Shown here one piece after another: positions 14,036-17,892 of a stretch of 17,892 nucleotides of DNA (position 1 is its first letter; each line of letters starts with the position of its first letter). The notes under the pieces were generated by a model. That model saw nothing but the letters and a program-made list of their open reading frames with translations, did not search any database and was not told the DNA's origin. Origin of the DNA: JBEDUK01 sp040414485 (GTDB lineage: Bacteria > Actinomycetota > UBA4738); assembly GCA_040414485.1 (NCBI GenBank), contig JBEDUK010000115.1, forward strand, positions 1 through 17,892. Reading direction: 5' to 3'. The position numbers and the translations under genes are program-made.

Positions 14036-14730
14036 AGACCGAGACGGAGCCCGTCACCGGCGCCGACACGACCTGGACCGGCGCGATCGGGCGGAGGCTG
14101 ACGCGCGAACTGCCCCCGGAGAAGGTCTTCCCGGGCCGCCAACCGGTGTACGTCCAGTCCTGGACCTACGTGTTCGGCGTGCTGACGATCGCGGCGTTCG
14201 TCGTGATCCTCGTCTCGGGCGTCTGGCTGTCGCTGCTCGGACCGGCCTGGTGGCACACATCGAAGGTCGGCCTGTTCGTGAACAGCCTCCATTTCTGGAG
14301 CGTCGAGCTGTTCTTCGTCGTCATGGTCGTTCACCTGTGGGGCAAGTTCTTCATGGCCGCGTGGCGAGGCAAGCGGGCGATGACGTGGATGACCGGCGCC
14401 TTGGCGTTCCTTCTCTCGATCGGATGCGCGTTCACCGGCTATCTCTCGCAGCAGAACTTCGCCTCGCAGTGGATCGCCTCGGAGGGCAAGGACGGGATGA
14501 ACTCCGTCGGGGTCGGGGCATTCTTCAACGTCCTCAACTTCGGCCAGATGTTCATGTGGCACATCCTGCTGCTGCCCGTCGGGATCGGCGCGCTCACGGT
14601 GATCCATGTGCTCATGGTCCGTCGCCGCGGTGTCGTGCCGCCGTACCTGGCGAAGAACCAGGCGCCTTCGGACGTGCTCCCTGAGCGCATCCCGGCGGAC
14701 ACCGAAGCCCAGGACGGAGGTGCGCGATGA
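14032..14730 (+). CDS. Cytochrome b (b6-like, N-terminal four-helix core)
   Basis: A 232-residue integral membrane protein of the cytochrome b/b6 family, the dihaem core of quinol-oxidising complexes. Four spans are seen at about 45-70, 79-108, 114-135 and 170-195. The haem His pairs are His87/His101 (NSLHFW, VVHLWG; 14 apart) and His177/His192 (FMWHILL, VIHVLM; 15 apart). The 14/15 spacing is that of b6 proteins rather than the 14/14 of mitochondrial cytochrome b. The usual GYxLPWxQ motif after helix C is replaced by GYLSQQNFASQW, marking a divergent clade. The subunit IV/C-terminal domain is not fused. The ribosome site is GGGAGG at 14021-14026. Both ends overlap the neighbouring genes by ATGA, so the three are one operon. 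Confidence 0.93.
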   Translation: MKTETEPVTGADTTWTGAIGRRLTRELPPEKVFPGRQPVYVQSWTYVFGVLTIAAFVVILVSGVWLSLLGPAWWHTSKVGLFVNSLHFWSVELFFVVMVVHLWGKFFMAAWRGKRAMTWMTGALAFLLSIGCAFTGYLSQQNFASQWIASEGKDGMNSVGVGAFFNVLNFGQMFMWHILLLPVGIGALTVIHVLMVRRRGVVPPYLAKNQAPSDVLPERIPADTEAQDGGAR

Positions 14731-15719
14731 GCTCCCGGACCACCAAGCCGTACCGGCGTGGGGACCACGTCGAGGGCTGGATCGGCGGCACCCGTCGCTA
14801 CGACATCGTGAAGGAGGGCGTCATCGCGCTGGCCGTCATGTCGCTGTTCACGGTGGGCCTCGCCGTGCTGTTCGGCTCGCCCGACGATCAGCCGGTGACC
14901 TTGCGCTCCTGGTCCCAGGCGGCTCCGGCGGACTTCATGGCCGCGGCGCTCTCGGAGCTCGACTACTCGAGCGAGGTGGCCGGCTACGGGCCGCCGTACA
15001 CCGGCGACACGAGCGCCGCGCAGAAGATCGGACCCCTCTGCCTGCAATGCATTCCCGGCACTCGGATCCCGATCGACACCGCGCAGGAGTTCGTCATCAA
15101 GCCGCTGCAGACCGAGACCGCGGACGAGCCCGCGCTTGCCGACGCGCTTCGGACGTACGCGGCGGCGCCGGCGAAGCAGCAGGCCGCGTGGACGGGCGCC
15201 TACGGCAACGCGCTCGGGAGCATCAGGCAGCCGGCGGGCGGCATCAACCTTCCGCGGTCCGATCCCGCATTCGGCCCCGTCGCGCTCATGATGCAGGAGG
15301 AGCTTCGCTTGGCGCAGAGCGGCGGCCTGGACGGCGCGTTGCTGCAGACGAAGCAGATGTACCAGACGGACTACACCAAGCCGATCCTGTTCATCTCCGG
15401 CGGCTCGTACTTCGAGGACCAGGCGGCCGCGCGGCACCTGCTCGGCGGGCAGTGGGGGATGATGAACGAGACCGGCAGCTGGCCCGGTCAGCCGTGGCTG
15501 TGGCTCTATTCGTTCTGGTACCAGGTCAAGCCGTTCTCGGACGAGAACACGACGCTCGGCGCCAATGCGGACGCGTGGATCTGGGCGATCATGATGGTCG
15601 TCGCGCTGCTGTTCGTGCTCCTGCCGGTCATTCCGGGCCTGCGAAGGTTGCCGTACCACCTGAAGGTGTACCGGCTGATCTGGCGCGACTACTACCGAAC
15701 GGTCGAAGGAAAGGCCTGA
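14727..15719 (+). CDS. 330-aa two-span membrane protein of the cytochrome b operon, uncharacterised
   Basis: After a cytoplasmic N-terminus (basic, GDHVEGWIGGTRRYDIVKEG) comes one span (about 31-50), a soluble domain of about 230 residues that should face outside, a second span (about 283-303), and a basic tail (LRRLPYHLKVYRLIWRDYY). The domain contains GYGPPYTGD, KIGPLCLQC with a CxxC at 105-108, and IPIDTAQEFVIKPL. There is no CxxCH, so no c-type haem, and no Rieske cluster motif. Just before the second span, PWLWLYSFWYQVKPF faintly recalls the PEWY region of subunit IV, but this is weak. The ribosome site is GGAGG at 14716-14720, and the start overlaps the upstream stop (ATGA). It most likely is a structural or electron-transfer partner of the cytochrome b. 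I do not recognise a named family. Confidence 0.85.
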   Translation: MSSRTTKPYRRGDHVEGWIGGTRRYDIVKEGVIALAVMSLFTVGLAVLFGSPDDQPVTLRSWSQAAPADFMAAALSELDYSSEVAGYGPPYTGDTSAAQKIGPLCLQCIPGTRIPIDTAQEFVIKPLQTETADEPALADALRTYAAAPAKQQAAWTGAYGNALGSIRQPAGGINLPRSDPAFGPVALMMQEELRLAQSGGLDGALLQTKQMYQTDYTKPILFISGGSYFEDQAAARHLLGGQWGMMNETGSWPGQPWLWLYSFWYQVKPFSDENTTLGANADAWIWAIMMVVALLFVLLPVIPGLRRLPYHLKVYRLIWRDYYRTVEGKA

Positions 15720-15824
15720 CCCGGGAAGCGTCGCTCACTGGCCATACGGCGCCGGCTTCGGCATGCTCTGCGCACCGTTCCTGTGGACGGGCACATGTCG
15801 CGGCATGCCAGGAGGTGGTGTTGG

Positions 15825-16724
15825 GTGGCCAGGATCGACGAAGTTGCGGCAACGGGCTCCACGCGGCGGTCGGTGCTCGCCGGCCTCGCCGCGGCCGCCG
15901 GGGCGCTGGCGGCGACCTCCGTCGCCGGAGCGGCGCCCGCCGAGGCGGCCAACGGCGACGCGGTCAAGGCCGGGCGGGCGACGACCGCGACGAACGTCAC
16001 GAAGGTCTCCAACACCGCCGACTCGGGCGCGGGGCTGTGGGGCGTGGCGAACGGCGCGTCGCGCCACGGCGTGTTCGGTACGAACACGGGTGGAGGACAC
16101 GGCGTGGGAGGTGCGAGCGGCGGCTCCGGGAGCGCCGGCATCCACGGAACGGCCGACGGGGCGAATGCGGTCGCGGTTTGGGCTCAGGCGACCAACGGCG
16201 CCATGGCGCTGCGCGCCTCCTCGGACACCGGACCCTGCGCCGACATCACCAGTGACAGCGGGCCGGCGCTGACGGTGACCAGCACGAGCGGGCGCGCCGC
16301 CGTCCTTCAGAGCGGGGCACCGGGGCCCGCGGTCATCATCACCGGGAGCGACGAGGGCTTGCTCGTGAGCAGTCTTGCCGACGGCGTGCACGCGACGAAC
16401 GTGAATGCCGGGTCGTCCGCGATCTTCGGCGACAGCGCCGACGGCACCGGCGTGCGTGCCCGCTCTCAGACCGGCGACGCGCTGCGGGTCGAGGGGCCGG
16501 CCGCCTTCAGTCGAAGCGGCGTCGTGACGGTGGCGGCCGGTTCCACCTCGGCCAAGGTGACGGGCGTCCCGCTCACGCACGACAGCCTCGTCCTGGCCAC
16601 CGTCCAGGTGAAGGGCTCGGCGTACGTCAAGCAGGCGGTGCCGAACCCCGCGACGGACTCCTTCGTGGTGTACGTGAACAAGGCGACGAAGGACACGCCG
16701 GTCGCCTGGTTCGTCGTCAACTGA
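15825..16724 (+). CDS. Tat-exported glycine-rich repeat protein, function unknown
   Basis: A 299-residue secreted protein. The N-terminus has a twin-arginine signal: STRRSVLAG (Arg14-Arg15), an Ala-rich core, and a cleavage site near AEAA (residues 39-42). Residues about 65-230 consist of degenerate short repeats with Gly, small residues and Val (GLWGVANG, GVFGTNTG, GVGGASGG, GIHGTADG, AVWAQATNG, GVRARSQTG), suggesting a beta-helix or trimeric fibre. The last 65 residues (SGVVTVAAGSTSAKVTGVPL to VAWFVVN) form a compact beta domain often found at the end of such proteins in Chloroflexota and actinobacteria. Start: GTG 15825, with AGGAGG at 15810-15815, is preferred over upstream in-frame ATGs, which would put a bulky Trp/Cys-rich stretch before the signal. 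Surface or cell-envelope role is inferred. Confidence 0.83.
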   Translation: MARIDEVAATGSTRRSVLAGLAAAAGALAATSVAGAAPAEAANGDAVKAGRATTATNVTKVSNTADSGAGLWGVANGASRHGVFGTNTGGGHGVGGASGGSGSAGIHGTADGANAVAVWAQATNGAMALRASSDTGPCADITSDSGPALTVTSTSGRAAVLQSGAPGPAVIITGSDEGLLVSSLADGVHATNVNAGSSAIFGDSADGTGVRARSQTGDALRVEGPAAFSRSGVVTVAAGSTSAKVTGVPLTHDSLVLATVQVKGSAYVKQAVPNPATDSFVVYVNKATKDTPVAWFVVN

Positions 16725-16752
16725 TCCGACAGGGGATCGGGAACGCCGCTGA

Positions 16753-16758
16753 TAGCCT
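16753..16758 (+). promoter_or_regulatory. -10-like hexamer TAGCCT before the TlpA-like gene
   Basis: TAGCCT (TANNNT) ends 7 nt before the ATG at 16766; the intervening CGGCCGT contains no ribosome site. This fits a leaderless start. Confidence 0.4.
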
Positions 16759-16765
16759 CGGCCGT

Positions 16766-17377
16766 ATGAAGGCTCCGCCTGCGCGAAGGTACGTGCAGAT
16801 CGGCGTGCCGGCGGCGGTCGCGCTGCTGTTCATCGTGCCGGTCTGGCTGAACGGCCGCACGGCCGGCTTGCCGGCGAGCGGCGGGGCGGCGCTGACGGAC
16901 GCCGGCGGCTCGGTCCGGCAGGAGGACATGCCGCTTCCCCGGATCACCGGTCCGACGCTGACGGGCGGCTCGTTCGACCCGGGGACCCTCCGCGGCAAGG
17001 TCGTCGTGATGAACGTCTGGAACCCGGACTGTCCTCCGTGCCGGCAGGAGGCGCCGACGCTCGCCGCGTCGTGGCGGGCCCTGCGCGGCCGATCGGACGT
17101 CGCCATGCTGGGCCTGATGTTCGTGGGCCCGGCCTGGCCCGACGACCGGCCGGCGGCGCGACGGTTCGTCTCCGACGAAGGGCTCACCTACCCGACGGTG
17201 GTCGACGCCGGCTCCCGCGTCGCGAACGCGCTGGCGATCCCGGGGATCCCCGTGACCGTGATCGCCGATCCGAGTGGCCGCGTGCGCTACCTGATCGTCG
17301 GCCGCGCGCGGGCAGGACAGATCCAGATGCTCGTGTCGCGGCTGGCGCCCGCGGGGGACTACACGCCCGCCAGTTGA
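16766..17377 (+). CDS. Membrane-anchored TlpA/ResA-like thioredoxin
   Basis: A 203-residue protein tethered by one N-terminal span (about residues 9-28, QIGVPAAVALLFIVPVWL) with its domain outside the membrane. The thioredoxin fold is shown by LRGKVVVMNVWNPDCPPCRQEAP, with the redox CPPC at Cys89/Cys92, and by the cis-Pro loop PGIPVTVIADPSG. TlpA/ResA proteins reduce disulphides in apocytochromes or in copper-site subunits of cytochrome oxidase. The CPPC active site and the presence of a SCO-like gene next to it favour a part in cytochrome c or oxidase maturation, though the exact client cannot be read from sequence. No ribosome site is present; a -10-like hexamer lies right upstream. The last 19 bp overlap the 3' end of the convergent SCO gene. 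Confidence 0.92.
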   Translation: MKAPPARRYVQIGVPAAVALLFIVPVWLNGRTAGLPASGGAALTDAGGSVRQEDMPLPRITGPTLTGGSFDPGTLRGKVVVMNVWNPDCPPCRQEAPTLAASWRALRGRSDVAMLGLMFVGPAWPDDRPAARRFVSDEGLTYPTVVDAGSRVANALAIPGIPVTVIADPSGRVRYLIVGRARAGQIQMLVSRLAPAGDYTPAS

Positions 17378-17892
17378 CGCACGGTGTCCGCGATCGACGC
17401 GCCCCACGGGCCGATCGCCGCCTTCGACTTGTTCGGGAAGACCACGAGCCTGGTGTGGCCGGCCGGATCGACGAAGTACATGACCGACGTGTGGACGACG
17501 TCCCCGTCGGGGTTCGGCACCACCGCGATGCCCCAGTCGGACCAGACGGATCGGAGCTCGGCGGTCGTGCCCGTGAGGAAATACCAGTTCGACGCCGAGC
17601 CGAGGCCGTGCTTCGTCGTGAAGGACCGGACGTCGCCGACGGACTCGCGGTACTGGTTGACGTTCACGGCGACGAACGCCGCATGGTCCGCGGCAGGACC
17701 GAGCAGACGGTCCGCGCGGAGGAACTCCGCCGACACGACCGGGCATATGTCCGTGCACACGGGGTCCATGAACTCCAGGACGACGACGCGTCCGCGGAGC
17801 GCCGCGAGCGAGACGGTCCGCCCACGTTGGTCCCTGAGCGTGAAGTTCGGCGCGCGCTGCGACCCGAGGTCCGAACAGGCCATCGGACGGCA
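17359..17892 (-). CDS. SCO1/SenC-family copper chaperone, N-terminus off the right edge
   Basis: A thioredoxin-fold protein that delivers copper to, or reduces thiols in, the CuA site of cytochrome c oxidase on the outer face of the membrane. Numbering from ATG 17883: the domain begins APNFTLRDQRGRTVSL, the copper-binding pair is Cys43 and Cys47 in MDPVCTDICP (CxxxC), and the third ligand is His131 in VVHTSVMYF. All three SCO ligands are present. The frame stays open to base 17892, so the membrane anchor or lipoprotein signal probably lies outside the window and ATG 17883 need not be the start. It overlaps the TlpA-like gene tail to tail by 19 bp. This suggests an oxidase cluster just beyond the right edge. 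Confidence 0.9.
   Translation of the reverse strand, partial: CRPMACSDLGSQRAPNFTLRDQRGRTVSLAALRGRVVVLEFMDPVCTDICPVVSAEFLRADRLLGPAADHAAFVAVNVNQYRESVGDVRSFTTKHGLGSASNWYFLTGTTAELRSVWSDWGIAVVPNPDGDVVHTSVMYFVDPAGHTRLVVFPNKSKAAIGPWGASIADTVRQLAGV

Noticed and set aside
14727..15719. Annotation of the 330-aa protein as cytochrome c or Rieske subunit
   Set aside because: No CxxCH and no CTHLGC/CPCHGS-type Rieske motifs are present.
1..17892. Mobile element, CRISPR array or genomic island
   Set aside because: No transposase, integrase, terminal repeats, spaced direct repeats or change in codon bias was seen; the tRNA-Val has no integrase or repeated 3' end nearby.

Overview
The window is high-GC bacterial DNA with dense coding and strong G/C preference at third codon positions. 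It carries 19 protein genes, one tRNA and the RNase P RNA. The gene mix suggests a high-GC, Gram-positive-related lineage: Chloroflexota of the Limnocylindria type, or a deep actinobacterial relative. The pointers are a zinc-ribbon/RNase HI/rnpB cluster like that of Actinobacteria, a class A RNase P RNA, a fused homocysteine methyltransferase/MTHFR, a b6-like cytochrome b operon, and several starts that look leaderless. The lineage is inferred, not proven. I see no insertion sequence, CRISPR array, phage gene or pathogenicity gene; this is ordinary chromosome.

Layout. 1-623 (minus) is an enoyl-CoA hydratase family gene cut by the left edge, divergent from a small double zinc-ribbon protein (710-1003). 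A tRNA-Val(UAC) follows at 1007-1078, then a pair of a DinB-like hypothetical protein and a YkvA/DUF1232 membrane protein (1103-2181). At 2320-3903 is a secreted thermolysin-like (M4) protease with its own promoter and a structured leader. A terminator-like hairpin separates it from the convergent pair uppP and a VOC/glyoxalase gene (minus strand, 5382 to 3985). A secreted kelch-type protein (5568-6743) diverges from uppP and ends at a very strong hairpin. Then come an acetylpolyamine amidohydrolase (6856-7914) and the fused methionine/folate enzyme (8001-9860), preceded by three alternating operator-like half-sites.

9904-12030 is the RNA-metabolism block: coiled-coil zinc-ribbon protein, overlapping RNase HI, a PhnB-like VOC protein, and rnpB. 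A DUF885 metallopeptidase-like gene follows (12056-13714).

13847-15719 is a tightly coupled three-gene membrane operon: a 62-aa single-span protein, a b6-type cytochrome b core with all four haem histidines, and a 330-aa protein with a large external domain between two membrane spans. No Rieske protein, cytochrome c or standard subunit IV is visible, so this is the best candidate for a poorly described respiratory complex. Downstream are a Tat-exported glycine-rich repeat protein (15825-16724), a TlpA/ResA-like thioredoxin (16766-17377) and, convergent with it, a SCO1/SenC-like gene cut by the right edge. The last two point to extracytoplasmic thiol/copper handling for a nearby respiratory oxidase, which fits with the cytochrome b operon.
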